The translations under genes were made by a program, and so were the position numbers. DNA of 64,000 bases, from NCBI RefSeq assembly GCF_000019785.1, contig NC_010524.1, forward strand, positions 3,708,001-3,772,000. Direction: 5' to 3'. Of the stretch, positions 25,681-36,317 are shown one piece after another. The stretch is from Leptothrix cholodnii SP-6 (GTDB lineage Bacteria; Pseudomonadota; Gammaproteobacteria; Burkholderiales; Burkholderiaceae_C). The notes beneath the pieces were generated by a model that ran no database searches, was not told the DNA's origin, and was given only the letters and a program-made list of their open reading frames with translations. Position 1 is the first letter of the stretch; every line of letters starts with the position of its first letter.

Positions 25681-26745
25681 TCACACCCGCTTGAAGAGAG
25701 GGCTGCGCGCGTTCTGCGCATCGGCCGCCGAGAGGAACTTCTCGGTGTAGATGTCGCGCTCGAACAGCCGGCCCTGCATCAGCGTGCCGATGCAGGCCTC
25801 GACCATCGGCGGCGGCCCGCACAGATAGGCCTGCTGGCCCTGGAAGCTGCCGCCGAAATGCGCCTTCGCCGCGTCGTGCACGTAGCCGCGTGCGCCGGTC
25901 CAGCCAGAGCCTTCGGCCTCGTTCGACAAGGCCGGCACGTAGCTGAAGTTCGGGTGCTGCTCGGCCAGCGCGCGGAACTCGGCGTCGTAATAAAGCTCGT
26001 CTCGCGATCGCTGACCGTAGACCAGCGTGATCGGCAGCGTGCAGCCGCCTTCGAGCAGGTCGACGATCATCGAACGCGGGCTCGACAGGCCCGAGCCGCC
26101 GGCCATGAACAGCATCGGCTTGCCTGCCGACCGGCGCACGAAGAAGCGCCCGTACGGCCCGGCCAGCCGCAGCCGGTCGCCCACCTGCAACTGCTGATGC
26201 AGGTAGCCGGTGCCCGCGCCACCGGCGACGATGCGCACGTTCAACTCGATCTCGCCGCTCTTCTCGACTGCCGCCGGCGAGTTGGCGATCGAGAAGGCCC
26301 GGCTCTGCCCGAGGCCCGGGATCTCGATCTGCACGTATTGACCGGCCTGAAACCCGATCGGCTTGTCGAGCGCCAGGTGCAGCGCCTTGATGGTGGGCGT
26401 GAGGTCGACGATGCGCGTCACGCTGGCGGCGAAGTCGCGCACCGGGATGACCTCGGCGTCGGGCTCTTCCTCGATGTCGGCCTCGATCGTGACGTCGCTC
26501 TGCAGCGTGCAGCAGCACGCCAGCGCCTTGCCTTCGTCACGCTCGAAATCCATCAGCGCAAACGGATTGGCCGCGCCGAGATCGACCTCGCCGTCGCTCA
26601 CCTGCACCTTGCAGGTTCCGCACAGCCCGTGGCAGCAGGCATGCGGGATGTAGATGCCCTGGCGCAGCGCGGCGTCGAGCACGGTCTGGCCTTCTTCGAC
26701 CTCGATGGTCGCGCCCAGCGGTTCAATGGTGAGTCGATAACTCAT
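25681..26745 (-). CDS. dmpP: Phenol hydroxylase reductase component (P5)
   Basis: A 354-residue flavoprotein that passes electrons from NADH through FAD and a 2Fe-2S cluster to the diiron oxygenase. The N-terminal ferredoxin domain has C37, C42, C45 and C77 (ACCHGLCGTC...LACC). The FAD domain shows RAFSIAN (about 149-155), and the NAD domain shows LFMAGGSGLSSPRSM and YLCGPPPMVEA. All expected elements are present and the length is normal. It lies 18 bp after dmpO and 7 bp before dmpQ in the operon. Confidence 0.95.
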   Translation of the reverse strand: MSYRLTIEPLGATIEVEEGQTVLDAALRQGIYIPHACCHGLCGTCKVQVSDGEVDLGAANPFALMDFERDEGKALACCCTLQSDVTIEADIEEEPDAEVIPVRDFAASVTRIVDLTPTIKALHLALDKPIGFQAGQYVQIEIPGLGQSRAFSIANSPAAVEKSGEIELNVRIVAGGAGTGYLHQQLQVGDRLRLAGPYGRFFVRRSAGKPMLFMAGGSGLSSPRSMIVDLLEGGCTLPITLVYGQRSRDELYYDAEFRALAEQHPNFSYVPALSNEAEGSGWTGARGYVHDAAKAHFGGSFQGQQAYLCGPPPMVEACIGTLMQGRLFERDIYTEKFLSAADAQNARSPLFKRV

Positions 26746-26763
26746 GGCTCTGGCCTGGCGGTT

Positions 26764-27120
26764 TCAGCTGAACGAGCCCTTGATGCCGGTCAGGCCGGGC
26801 GCACGGAAGCGGATCGCGTCCTTGTGCTTCAGCCCGTTCTCGGCCAATGACCTGGCCGGATCGGGCGACCACGGCTGGCCGCTCTTGAACCACTGCACGG
26901 TCGACCAGTCGATCTTGGCAAAGTCCGGGTGATAGCCGTAGATGCCCGGCAGCACTGCGGCGGCTATGGCGCCGAACGGCATGTCGGGTGGCAGCGGCAG
27001 GCAGAAGGGCGCGCAGAACAGCAGGTGGTCTTCCCAGCCGATGTAGAGCAGCGGCGCGGGGAAGTTCTCGCGCACATCCTTGGCCGGAAACGAATAAGGT
27101 TCGAGGGCGACGACGCTCAT
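26764..27120 (-). CDS. dmpO: Phenol hydroxylase P4 component
   Basis: A 118-residue small subunit, the gamma part of the (alpha-beta-gamma)2 diiron hydroxylase. Seen: MSVVALEPYSFPAKDVRENFPAPLLYIGWEDHLLFCAPFCLPLPPDMPFGAI and FAKIDWSTVQWF, as in DmpO/TouE-like subunits. Its ATG overlaps the dmpN stop by 4 bp (ATGA), which should keep subunit amounts balanced. It has no enzymatic motif of its own. Confidence 0.93.
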   Translation of the reverse strand: MSVVALEPYSFPAKDVRENFPAPLLYIGWEDHLLFCAPFCLPLPPDMPFGAIAAAVLPGIYGYHPDFAKIDWSTVQWFKSGQPWSPDPARSLAENGLKHKDAIRFRAPGLTGIKGSFS

Positions 27121-28703
27121 TTCTGCACTCCTTCTGCAGGGCTGGCCTCGGCTGCGCCGGGCAGGGTTTCACCGCGCCAGGCGGCAAAGTTCTTCTGGTC
27201 TTCGGAGCCTTCGAAATCGAAGTTGTCGCGGCCGATTTCCATCTCGTACCACTGCAGCACCGCGATCAGCGGATCGAAGCCTTCGGCGGTCGGATCGGTG
27301 TCCGGCTTGAAGCAGTGGCCCTGGTAGATCTGGTGCACCGGCAGCCAGCTCTGCACGTACTTCTGTGGCTCGAAATCGAAGATGCCTTTGCAGTGGTCCG
27401 AGCAGAAGTGGTACTTGTCGCCCAGGTAATCGCTCTCGCGGTAGCAGATCTTGCTGGCGTCACCGGGCTCGGTGAACAGCATCGGGATCTGGCAGGTGGT
27501 GCACAGCATCGGCAGCGTCTTGTTGTAGAAGCGGTTGCCTTTCTCGGCCTCGGCCTGCCAGTGCTCAAGGCGCGGGCGGTAGTACTTGTCGAAGGTGTCG
27601 GGGTACTTTTCCGACAGCCAGGCCAGCTCGTCTTCCTTGGGAATCCAGGTGTGGAAGGGCGCGGCAGCGTTGTAGTTGTAGAAGGTGGCCCAGGCCTGGT
27701 GGCTGATGTGGTCCTTGCCTTCACAGGCGTCCTTCCAGCCCTTGGGCTCGCGGATGCCGTAACGCGCCAGATCCTTGAACAGCGCGCCGCCGTTCTGCTC
27801 GGCGTACATCTCCCAGGCTTCCTTCCAGCTCATCACGCGCTTGGGCAGCATGTAGTCCTGCATCATCGCCACCAGCGTGAGCAGGCGATAGCCGCGCCAG
27901 AACCACTTATCGATCCAGCCCTGCACGATCGGCACATTGGCCGGATCCTGTTCGAGCAGGAACTTGATGCACTCGATGCCGAGTGTCATGTGGCGCGATT
28001 CGTCCGATTGCGCCGAGAAGCCGAAGGTCACGGTCGACATGTCGCCGTTGTGCGCCGCGCCGCTCATGAAGGGCACGAACAGCAGGTTCGTCAGCACGTA
28101 TTCGAACGAGAAGCTCACCGCCACCAGAAACTCGAACGGCCCGCCGGTGATCGCATCCTCGAAGAAGGACTTCGGCACCGACAGATACCAGACCCGGTCG
28201 AACCAGTGGTTCGAGTGATGCATGCCGTTGAAGTACTTGTTGTAGTGCGAGATCGCGTGCGTCTCGGTCTGGTAATGGCGCAGTTCGTCGATCGACTGCA
28301 TCTGCGCGGCCACCCGTGCGCCCTCGCCGGTGAACTGGCGGCCCACGTGTGCGAAGCCGCGGTGTGCGTAGTATTCGAGCGGCGTCACGCCTTGAATGAA
28401 GAGCTTGAGCGCATTGACGTAACGCGCGTCGCTCACGCCCAGCTGGCCGTTGTTCTGCGCAAAGGCGTCGATCACCGCGTAGAGCTTCTTCTCCTTCTCA
28501 CCCTGGTATTTCCAGTAGGCGTCCATCGTCAGGCGGAACGGGTCTTCCCACTTGTTCCAGTCGTGGATCTTGATGCCCTCGTACTTGTCGTACGGAAAGA
28601 CCTTCTCCATCGGCTGGTAGGTGGTCTCCCAGCCCAGGCCGCGGGTCATGGCGGCGTAGCGGTCCTTCAGACCGAGTTTCTTCTTCACGACACGGGTGTC
28701 CAT
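27117..28703 (-). CDS. dmpN: Phenol hydroxylase P3, diiron oxygenase large subunit
   Basis: A 528-residue catalytic subunit of a bacterial multicomponent monooxygenase that hydroxylates phenol to catechol. The diiron ligands are visible: E110 (TPLEYYAH), E140xxH143 (IDELRHYQTE), E201 (FSFEYVLTN) and E235xxH238 (SDESRHMTLG). A C-terminal zinc-like region with CTTCQIP and CSDHCKGIF is also typical of this subunit. The start MDTRVVKKKLGLKDRYAAMTRGL matches the family. It lies 24 bp after dmpM and overlaps dmpO by 4 bp. Confidence 0.96.
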   Translation of the reverse strand: MDTRVVKKKLGLKDRYAAMTRGLGWETTYQPMEKVFPYDKYEGIKIHDWNKWEDPFRLTMDAYWKYQGEKEKKLYAVIDAFAQNNGQLGVSDARYVNALKLFIQGVTPLEYYAHRGFAHVGRQFTGEGARVAAQMQSIDELRHYQTETHAISHYNKYFNGMHHSNHWFDRVWYLSVPKSFFEDAITGGPFEFLVAVSFSFEYVLTNLLFVPFMSGAAHNGDMSTVTFGFSAQSDESRHMTLGIECIKFLLEQDPANVPIVQGWIDKWFWRGYRLLTLVAMMQDYMLPKRVMSWKEAWEMYAEQNGGALFKDLARYGIREPKGWKDACEGKDHISHQAWATFYNYNAAAPFHTWIPKEDELAWLSEKYPDTFDKYYRPRLEHWQAEAEKGNRFYNKTLPMLCTTCQIPMLFTEPGDASKICYRESDYLGDKYHFCSDHCKGIFDFEPQKYVQSWLPVHQIYQGHCFKPDTDPTAEGFDPLIAVLQWYEMEIGRDNFDFEGSEDQKNFAAWRGETLPGAAEASPAEGVQK

Positions 28704-28727
28704 CTCTGTCTCCTCGGTGGGCTTGAT

Positions 28728-28997
28728 TCAGTGCTGCCAGCTGAGCGTCAGCTGATCGTCGTCTTCGTCGATGTGGCCGGACAGCGTCACCAGATTGACG
28801 TGGATGGCCTGCAGGTCATAGGGGCGGCCGGTCTGGGCCTCGATCGTTTCGCGGCGGATCGTCAGGCGGTCGGGCGCGTCGATCTTGACCAGGCCGGGCG
28901 AGTGCACCACCACCGCGGCGGGGTTGTCGGCCACGATCGCGTCGATCACCGGGCGCGAGTCTTCGTTGTGCTGGAAGGCGATGAATACGTTGGACAT
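28728..28997 (-). CDS. dmpM: Phenol hydroxylase P2, effector (coupling) protein
   Basis: An 89-residue cofactor-free regulatory protein, MSNVFIAFQHNEDSRPVIDAIVADNPAAVVVHSPGLVKIDAPDRLTIRRETIEAQTG, of the DmpM/MmoB family. It binds the hydroxylase and tunes substrate access and oxygen activation. Size equals the Pseudomonas homologue (about 90 residues). The frame is open far upstream through dmpL, but the start at 28997 is fixed by the family N-terminus. Located 32 bp after dmpL and 24 bp before dmpN. Confidence 0.95.
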   Translation of the reverse strand: MSNVFIAFQHNEDSRPVIDAIVADNPAAVVVHSPGLVKIDAPDRLTIRRETIEAQTGRPYDLQAIHVNLVTLSGHIDEDDDQLTLSWQH

Positions 28998-29029
28998 GCG
29001 GGTTCCTTGACGGGTGAAGAGCGCAGCGT

Positions 29030-30025
29030 TCAGGCGCCGACGCCGGCCTTGCGGCAGCGCTCGGTGACTCGGGCGCGGGCCTCGCCGAGGGCCTCGTTGC
29101 CGGCCTCGCCCAGCGCCAGCTGCGCCACCGGGGCGAGTGCCGCCTCGGCCCGTTCGCTCCACTGCGCCACCCACTGCTGCAGCAGGCCGCGGTTGGTTTC
29201 GCTCGCTGCCGCCGCGGTCTTGATCACCGCATCGACCCAGCGTGCGCTTTCGTCGTGCCACTCGGGCATGAAGGCGGTCAGCATCGCCACCGCGGTGCCG
29301 CCCTGCAAGGCGATGTGCTCGTCGACGAAACTGCCGTAGATCAGCGGGTACAGCAGGCCGTCGAGCGCCAGGTTCTGCGCCACGAACAGCTCGAACGGAT
29401 CCTTCACCACCAGCGTGTCTTCGACGTAGCGGCGCAGGCCCTGCCAGCGCGGATCGTCGAGCCAGGCCTGCTTGCCTTCGTCGAGCACCGACGGGTCGTC
29501 GAGCGCCAGGCCCAGACGGGTCAGGTACTGCGCCACCGCGAGGTTGTCCATCGCGTGGAACATCGCCGGCGCGGTGAAGGCGGTACCCCAGCCGTAGGCG
29601 CAGACCGAGGCGTTGTTCATGTTGGCGCCCCAGGCGGCGTGGCGCAGCGGCATCAGCACTGCCAGGGCCTGGTGGCGCACGGCGTCGGGGATCTTGTCGA
29701 CCATGCCGCGCGAGTCGACGAACTGGAAGTTCGATTCCATCGCGTCCTGCTGGCGCGCCCGGGTCATGGTCCAGTTGGCGTAATAGAACTGGCGCGGATC
29801 CTTGAGCACGTACCAGTCGGCCAGCACGATGGCGCTGCGGCTGGCGTCGAACAGCTCGTGTGTCGGATCCCAGGTCGGCCGGTAATGGAAGTTCACCATC
29901 GGCTGCGCGCCGAAGGTGGCCTCCTGGTAACGCGACGCCACCTTGTCGCCGCCGATGTATTGGGCAACGTGGGCGTAGGTGTTGCGCAAGGGCTGGATCT
30001 CGCGCGCCTGCAGGTCGATGTTCAT
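29030..30025 (-). CDS. dmpL: Phenol hydroxylase P1, beta subunit
   Basis: A 331-residue beta subunit of the diiron phenol hydroxylase, the same length as Pseudomonas DmpL. It begins MNIDLQAREIQPLRNTYAHVAQYIGGDKVASRYQEATFGAQPMVNFHYRPTW and lacks diiron ligands. It forms the structural core around the P3 subunit and contacts the P2 protein. The start at 30025 is preferred over an upstream open frame since it matches the family N-terminus. Located 47 bp after dmpK. Confidence 0.95.
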   Translation of the reverse strand: MNIDLQAREIQPLRNTYAHVAQYIGGDKVASRYQEATFGAQPMVNFHYRPTWDPTHELFDASRSAIVLADWYVLKDPRQFYYANWTMTRARQQDAMESNFQFVDSRGMVDKIPDAVRHQALAVLMPLRHAAWGANMNNASVCAYGWGTAFTAPAMFHAMDNLAVAQYLTRLGLALDDPSVLDEGKQAWLDDPRWQGLRRYVEDTLVVKDPFELFVAQNLALDGLLYPLIYGSFVDEHIALQGGTAVAMLTAFMPEWHDESARWVDAVIKTAAAASETNRGLLQQWVAQWSERAEAALAPVAQLALGEAGNEALGEARARVTERCRKAGVGA

Positions 30026-30072
30026 CGGGACTTGTCTCCTCGGGGGTGGGACGGGGCTCTGTGTGGCCCGGA

Positions 30073-30279
30073 TCAGAGGTCCAGCCGGATGACCCGGTTG
30101 GTGCTGCAGAACTCGGTGAATGCGGCCTCGGGCAGCAGCAGCTCGACCGCCAGCTCGGGCCAGCCGATCGAGAACTCGAAGGCCACCAGGCCGTCGGCAC
30201 GCCGCTCGGTGAGCCGCACGTAGCGGCGCGAGGGGTCGCAGACAACGGGTTCCTGTTCGGGTGTGGGTTGGGGGTTCAT
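30073..30279 (-). CDS. dmpK: Phenol hydroxylase P0, assembly component
   Basis: A small 68-residue protein, MNPQPTPEQEPVVCDPSRRYVRLTERRADGLVAFEFSIGWPELAVELLLPEAAFTEFCSTNRVIRL. DmpK-type P0 proteins help assemble or activate the apo-hydroxylase. The start at 30279 is preferred over two in-frame upstream candidates because the predicted sigma-54 promoter would start transcription near 30304, leaving only this ATG within the mRNA. No clear Shine-Dalgarno sequence is visible. It is the first gene of the upper operon. Confidence 0.87.
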   Translation of the reverse strand: MNPQPTPEQEPVVCDPSRRYVRLTERRADGLVAFEFSIGWPELAVELLLPEAAFTEFCSTNRVIRLDL

Positions 30280-30314
30280 GCGCTGGATCGAGGCGGCTTG
30301 CATGTCGATCACAA

Positions 30315-30330
30315 CGCACGGGCTGTGCCA
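30315..30330 (-). promoter_or_regulatory. Sigma-54 promoter of the dmpKLMNOPQB operon
   Basis: Minus-strand TGGCAC-AGCCC-GTGC matches the -24/-12 consensus TGGCACG-N4-TTGCW at TGGCAC and at the invariant GC with exact spacing. The expected start is near 30304, about 25 nt before the dmpK ATG. A/T-rich DNA just upstream (30348-30368) could bind IHF. Confidence 0.75.
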
Positions 30331-30464
30331 GTCGAGCCGTCGACATCCCAATAATCTCGATAATTCAGGGAAAACCCCGAACGACGAGCCCCCGCTGAAA
30401 CCGGTCAGCCAGGCGGCTTCTGGCGTCTCGACACCTCGTTACAGTGATTTGTGCACAGCAGCAT

Positions 30465-30518
30465 GATGATTTCATCAGGATGATGAAGTGCGATCTGCTG
30501 AAATGATCAAATCATTCA
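30465..30518. promoter_or_regulatory. Two DmpR-type upstream activator sites
   Basis: Two inverted repeats lie about 175 and 204 bp upstream of the predicted dmpK transcription start. The first is TTCATCA-GGA-TGATGAA (30471-30487), with perfect 7-bp arms and an overlapping GATGA-TT-TCATC. The second is AATGAT-CAA-ATCATT (30502-30516), extended to TGA/TCA outer bases (30499-30518). Their centres are about 29 bp apart, near three helical turns, fitting paired DmpR/XylR-type enhancer sites. Confidence 0.6.
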
Positions 30519-30574
30519 TCGACCCCGGGACAACGCTGTGGCGCGCCAGATGCCTGTTTATCGATAATCTGCCG

Positions 30575-32260
<1,686 letters not shown>

Positions 32261-32270
32261 GGGCCGAGAG

Positions 32271-33014
32271 ATGGCAAAACGATCTTTTCTGAGCGATCCG
32301 GCAAGCGACGGCGTGACCGTGAACGGCGGCAGCAATGGCAACGTCAGCGGCTCGCGCACGCTGATCGAACGCGCTTATGCGCAGCTGCGCGACGACATCG
32401 TCGAAGGCCGGCTGACACCGGGCGACAAGCTGCGGGTCGAGCACCTGAAAGACCGTTACGCGGTCAGCGCCGGCACGCTGCGCGAGGCGATCACGCGGCT
32501 GGTGAGCGACGCGCTGGTGCTGGCCGAAGGGCAGCGCGGCTTCCGCGTGGCGCCGATCACGATCGAGGATCTGGAAGACCTGACGCGGCTGCGCGTGCAC
32601 ATCGAGATCGACGCGTTGCGGCTGTCGATCCGCCACGGCGATGCGGCCTGGCGCGCGCGGCTGCAGGCGGTGTTCGACGAGCTGTCGGCCGTCGAGCAGC
32701 CGATCGAGCCCGCACATCGTCGGCACTGGGAGTCGCTCAACAACCGCTTCCACGAGACGCTGGTCAGCGGCTGCAACTCGGCCTGGACGAACAAGGTGCT
32801 GCGCCAGCTGGCCCAGCACGGCGAACGCTACCGGCGCTACGCGATCAGCCTGCCCGACACCGGCCGCGACGTGCACGCCGAACACCGGCAGATCTTCGAG
32901 CTGGCGATGTCGGGCCAGGAGGCGCGTGCGGCGCTGGCGCTGGAGGCGCACATCCGCGCCACGCCGGACCTGCTGCGGCGCCGGCATCGGGAAGGGCTGG
33001 TCACCGGCTTCTAG
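32271..33014 (+). CDS. GntR/FCD-family regulator, AphS-like
   Basis: A 247-residue GntR-family regulator. The winged helix domain spans about residues 28-95 ([44 protein letters not shown]), followed by an FCD effector domain (about 105-235) with potential metal-binding histidines. It starts 10 bp after dmpR and is probably co-transcribed. In Comamonas testosteroni a GntR-type protein, AphS, represses phenol genes and its loss allows growth on phenol; this gene's position beside dmpR and the phenol hydroxylase cluster suggests the same role. That assignment is by context and family. Confidence 0.85.
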   Translation: MAKRSFLSDPASDGVTVNGGSNGNVSGSRTLIERAYAQLRDDIVEGRLTPGDKLRVEHLKDRYAVSAGTLREAITRLVSDALVLAEGQRGFRVAPITIEDLEDLTRLRVHIEIDALRLSIRHGDAAWRARLQAVFDELSAVEQPIEPAHRRHWESLNNRFHETLVSGCNSAWTNKVLRQLAQHGERYRRYAISLPDTGRDVHAEHRQIFELAMSGQEARAALALEAHIRATPDLLRRRHREGLVTGF

Positions 33015-33063
33015 GGGTGTGACGTGGTGCGGTGCGAGCCGTCGGATCGCCGATGCGATCTCG

Positions 33064-35352
33064 TCACGGGCCAAGCCACTTGAGCAGGGTGTCATAGAGC
33101 TTGTCGGGGTCAACAGGCTTCAACAGGAAGTCATTCATGCCCGATGCCAGGCACCGCTGCACATCGTCATTGAATGCATTCGCCGTCATGGCCACGATGG
33201 GAATGTCCTTGCCACCTTCCAGCTGCCGAATGGCTTGGGTGGCCGTCACGCCGTCCATTCTGGGCATCTGCATGTCCATCAGTGCCAGTGCGTAGGTGCC
33301 CGGTCGGGCCTTGCCGATCATCGCGACGGCCTCTTCGCCGTTTTCTGCCAGGTCGCAGACCAGACCGACCTCTTCCAGGATCGCCCGCGCCACCTGCTGG
33401 TTGATCTCGTTGTCCTCGACCAGCAAGATTCGTGTCCCGGCCCACCTGTGCTGCAATTGCACGGCCGCCGCGTTCTCGGTTGGCATGGTCGAGTCAAGGT
33501 TTTCAACGTCCGTCTTCTTCAGGCGCACCGTGAACCAGAAGGTGCTGCCTTCACCCAGAACACTGGCTGCCCCCGCATCCCCACCCATCAACTGAGCCAG
33601 CCGCCGGGTGATCACCAATCCAAGACCGGTTCCACCAAAGTTGCGAACCGTCGAGGCATCGGCCTGCTCGAATGGGGAAAACAATCGGCTCATGGCCTGC
33701 GCAGAGATTCCGATCCCCGTGTCGATGACCTCGAAACGGAGCAGGATCGAATCCTGATCCTCTTCTTCCCTGACGGCGCGCACGGTCACAGATCCCGTCC
33801 TGGTGAACTTGATCGCGTTGCTGACGAGGTTGAGCAGCGCTTGCGTGATGCGAGTCAGATCGCCCAGCAGTCGCGGAGGCAGGAAATCCAGTTCGGTCTT
33901 GAGCTTGATGCCCTTGGCATGGGCTGCCTCGGCCACCATGGAGCACACGTTGACCGGCAGTACGCGAACATCCAGCCGTTCTTGCGACAGGTGGAACTTG
34001 CCCGCCTCGATCTTCGACAGGTCGAGGATGTCGTTGATGATGCCGAGCAGATGTTTGCCGGAGGCCTCGATCAAACCGAGCTTGTCTGCGGTATCCGGTT
34101 CCTGTGGTTTTCTGAGCAAGAGAGCGGATAGACCGATGATGGCGTTCATCGGCGTGCGGATTTCATGGCTCATGTTGGCCAGGAAACTGCCCTTGGCGAG
34201 ATTGGCGGCTTCTGCTGCCAGCTTGGCATCGGACAAGGCGGCGGTCCGCTCCTCGACCATCGCCTCCAGGTGGTTTCGATGGCGCTCCAGCTCGGCTTCC
34301 GCCAGCTTGAGTTTGGTGATGTCGACCGCCACCCCGACCCAGACCGTCTCGCCGTTCAAGCGCCGTATCGGCCCCGAGCGAACGTGCAACCAGACTTTTC
34401 GTCCATCGCTCGGATTGAACAGCAGCACGCCGGCATATTCGGTCAGCTCGCGCAGGCAGCGTGCTTCGTCCTGCAGGTATTGCGCACGAGAATCCGGCGC
34501 CATCAAGGCGAACAGCGGCTGCGCATCGACCCTCAATGCAGCGGGACTGAGGCCGAGCATCTTCTCGACACCCGCGCTGATGTAGCTGAAGGCCCGCTTG
34601 CCATCGCCCATCTCGAACTGATAGACGAAACCATCGGGCAGGTTGTCGCCGATGGAGCGCAACTGCGCCTCACTGTCTCGCAGGCGTGATTCGCTGATCG
34701 CGTATTCATGTTCGATGCGCTGGGAATTCATGCTGACCAGCGTCAATGTCATCAATTGCACGGTCAGTATCTGCGCCATGGCATAAAGACTGCCAAAGCC
34801 TTTCAAGGCTTCGAACGCGGTGTTGACATCCGGATGGCTGAGCTGATGGGCGATGCGCACGAAGGACAGGACGGCAAACACCAGCATCCAGAGTGCCAGC
34901 ATGACATCGTTCGAACCGAAGTACGGCGGTCGGTCACGCAGGGTGACGATGGCTGTCGTGATGCTCAGGATGCCGGCCAAGACGCAATAGATGACGATGC
35001 GCGCATCGATCTGGGCGGGGTCGAGGCTGTAGTAGCCGAACACGACGAAGAAAATGACTGCCAACAGCCCTTCCCAGCGATGGCTGACCTGATAGCCGCG
35101 GAAAACCAGCATGCCGCGCAGCAGCAGCAGCAGGCCGCCCAGCAGCGTGGCATTGCGCAACACCCGCACGATCCAGGCTTGCGGCATGGCCCCGGGCACG
35201 AGCATCGCCGCTCCCAGCGCAAGACACGCGACACCGGCGGTCCAGAAACCGAATCCGGGATAGGTCTTGCGTGTGCGCAAGACCACGAACATGACGAGTG
35301 CCGCGGCGGACGAAAGCAGCGCGTTGGTGCTCAGCAGCGTGGCGGTATCCAT
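33064..35352 (-). CDS. Hybrid sensor histidine kinase
   Basis: A 762-residue membrane-bound hybrid kinase. The first ~205 residues hold about seven hydrophobic segments. A PAS domain follows (about 225-350), then a short coiled linker, HisKA with the phospho-accepting histidine in SFLANMSHEIRTPMNAI (H396), HATPase with DTGIGIS and GGTGLGL (about 500-610), and a receiver domain (about 640-760) with the aspartate in LMDMQMPRMDG (D693). No response regulator gene with an output domain is next to it. Its DNA is visibly less GC-rich than neighbours, hinting at separate acquisition. It converges with the GntR gene and is 30 bp from the upstream sulfurtransferase gene on the same strand. Confidence 0.92.
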   Translation of the reverse strand: MDTATLLSTNALLSSAAALVMFVVLRTRKTYPGFGFWTAGVACLALGAAMLVPGAMPQAWIVRVLRNATLLGGLLLLLRGMLVFRGYQVSHRWEGLLAVIFFVVFGYYSLDPAQIDARIVIYCVLAGILSITTAIVTLRDRPPYFGSNDVMLALWMLVFAVLSFVRIAHQLSHPDVNTAFEALKGFGSLYAMAQILTVQLMTLTLVSMNSQRIEHEYAISESRLRDSEAQLRSIGDNLPDGFVYQFEMGDGKRAFSYISAGVEKMLGLSPAALRVDAQPLFALMAPDSRAQYLQDEARCLRELTEYAGVLLFNPSDGRKVWLHVRSGPIRRLNGETVWVGVAVDITKLKLAEAELERHRNHLEAMVEERTAALSDAKLAAEAANLAKGSFLANMSHEIRTPMNAIIGLSALLLRKPQEPDTADKLGLIEASGKHLLGIINDILDLSKIEAGKFHLSQERLDVRVLPVNVCSMVAEAAHAKGIKLKTELDFLPPRLLGDLTRITQALLNLVSNAIKFTRTGSVTVRAVREEEDQDSILLRFEVIDTGIGISAQAMSRLFSPFEQADASTVRNFGGTGLGLVITRRLAQLMGGDAGAASVLGEGSTFWFTVRLKKTDVENLDSTMPTENAAAVQLQHRWAGTRILLVEDNEINQQVARAILEEVGLVCDLAENGEEAVAMIGKARPGTYALALMDMQMPRMDGVTATQAIRQLEGGKDIPIVAMTANAFNDDVQRCLASGMNDFLLKPVDPDKLYDTLLKWLGP

Positions 35353-35382
35353 GGCGACTCACCCCGACCCAGGGCGACGCCG

Positions 35383-36255
35383 TCAGCCGCGCGCCACCGG
35401 CCGCGCCGGGTCGCTGCACCACTCGCTCCACGAGCCCGGGTAGAGCTGCGAGCCGGCCAGGCCGGCCACGTCCATCGCCAGCAGGTTGTGGCAGGCGGTG
35501 ACGCCCGAGCCGCACTGGTGCACCACCTCGGCGGCCGGGCGGCCTGACAGCAGCGGCGCAAAGCCCGCGCGCAAGGCGTCGGCCGGCAGGAAACGGCCGT
35601 CCGCGCCGAGGTTCTGCGTGAACGGCCGGTTCAATGCGCCGGGGATGTGGCCGGCCACCGGGTCGAGCGGCTCGACGTCACCGCGGTAACGCTCGGCGCC
35701 GCGGGCGTCGATCAGCACCGGGCGGCCGAGCGTGGCCTGCAGCGTGGCAGCGTCGATCGTGGGCATGGCCAGGTCGGCCGGCAGCGGGTAGTCGGCCACC
35801 GGCGCAGGCGCCGGCACGACACCGCTTTCGAGCGCGCCGCCGGCCTGCTGCCAGGCCTTCAGGCCGCCGTCGAGCACCGCCACCTCGCGGTGGCCGAGCC
35901 AGCGCAGCATCCACCAGGCGCGCGCGGCGAACATGCCGCCCTGGGTGTCGTAGATCACCACGGCTTGCGCGGGGGTGACGCCGAGCTGGCCGAGCGTGTG
36001 CGCGAAGGCCGGCGCCGTCGGCAAGGGGTGGCGGCCGCCGCACAGCGCAGCGGCGCTGTCCTTCGTGCTCAGGTGGCGATCCAGATCGAGGTAGGCGGCG
36101 CCGGGCAGGTGGCCTTCGGCGTAGGCCGCCGCGCCGGCCAGCGGCTGGGAGAGCTCGAAGCGGGCATCGAACAGCAGCACGCCGCTCAGGCGAGAGGCGA
36201 GCTCGGCAGCGCTGATCAGGGGTGCGGGCAAGGAGGGGGTGTGGGCGCTGGACAT
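35383..36255 (-). CDS. sseA: Sulfurtransferase, two-rhodanese type
   Basis: A 290-residue protein with an inactive N-terminal and an active C-terminal rhodanese domain. The active-site loop HQCGSGVTA (C248) has the CGSGVTA pattern typical of 3-mercaptopyruvate sulfurtransferases rather than thiosulfate rhodaneses. Other landmarks are VLLFDARFEL, GHLPGAAYLDLDRHLS, DGGLKAW and DARGAERYRGDVEPLDPVAGHIPGALN. It transfers sulfur from 3-mercaptopyruvate to thiols or cyanide. The start at 36255 drops a 22-residue upstream extension without family resemblance. Confidence 0.88.
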   Translation of the reverse strand: MSSAHTPSLPAPLISAAELASRLSGVLLFDARFELSQPLAGAAAYAEGHLPGAAYLDLDRHLSTKDSAAALCGGRHPLPTAPAFAHTLGQLGVTPAQAVVIYDTQGGMFAARAWWMLRWLGHREVAVLDGGLKAWQQAGGALESGVVPAPAPVADYPLPADLAMPTIDAATLQATLGRPVLIDARGAERYRGDVEPLDPVAGHIPGALNRPFTQNLGADGRFLPADALRAGFAPLLSGRPAAEVVHQCGSGVTACHNLLAMDVAGLAGSQLYPGSWSEWCSDPARPVARG

Positions 36256-36317
36256 GGTCTGCGGTTGAACGTCGGGATTGCAAAAGGAACCGGTCGCGAA
36301 CGCGTGCAACCGGCGGC

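Noticed and set aside
26988..29339. 783-codon plus-strand frame over dmpN, dmpM and dmpL
   Set aside because: It spans three well-supported genes of the phenol hydroxylase on the other strand and has no domain signatures.
30279..30351. Longer DmpK starting at TTG 30351 or ATG 30303
   Set aside because: These starts lie upstream of or at the predicted sigma-54 transcription start, so they would not be in the mRNA.
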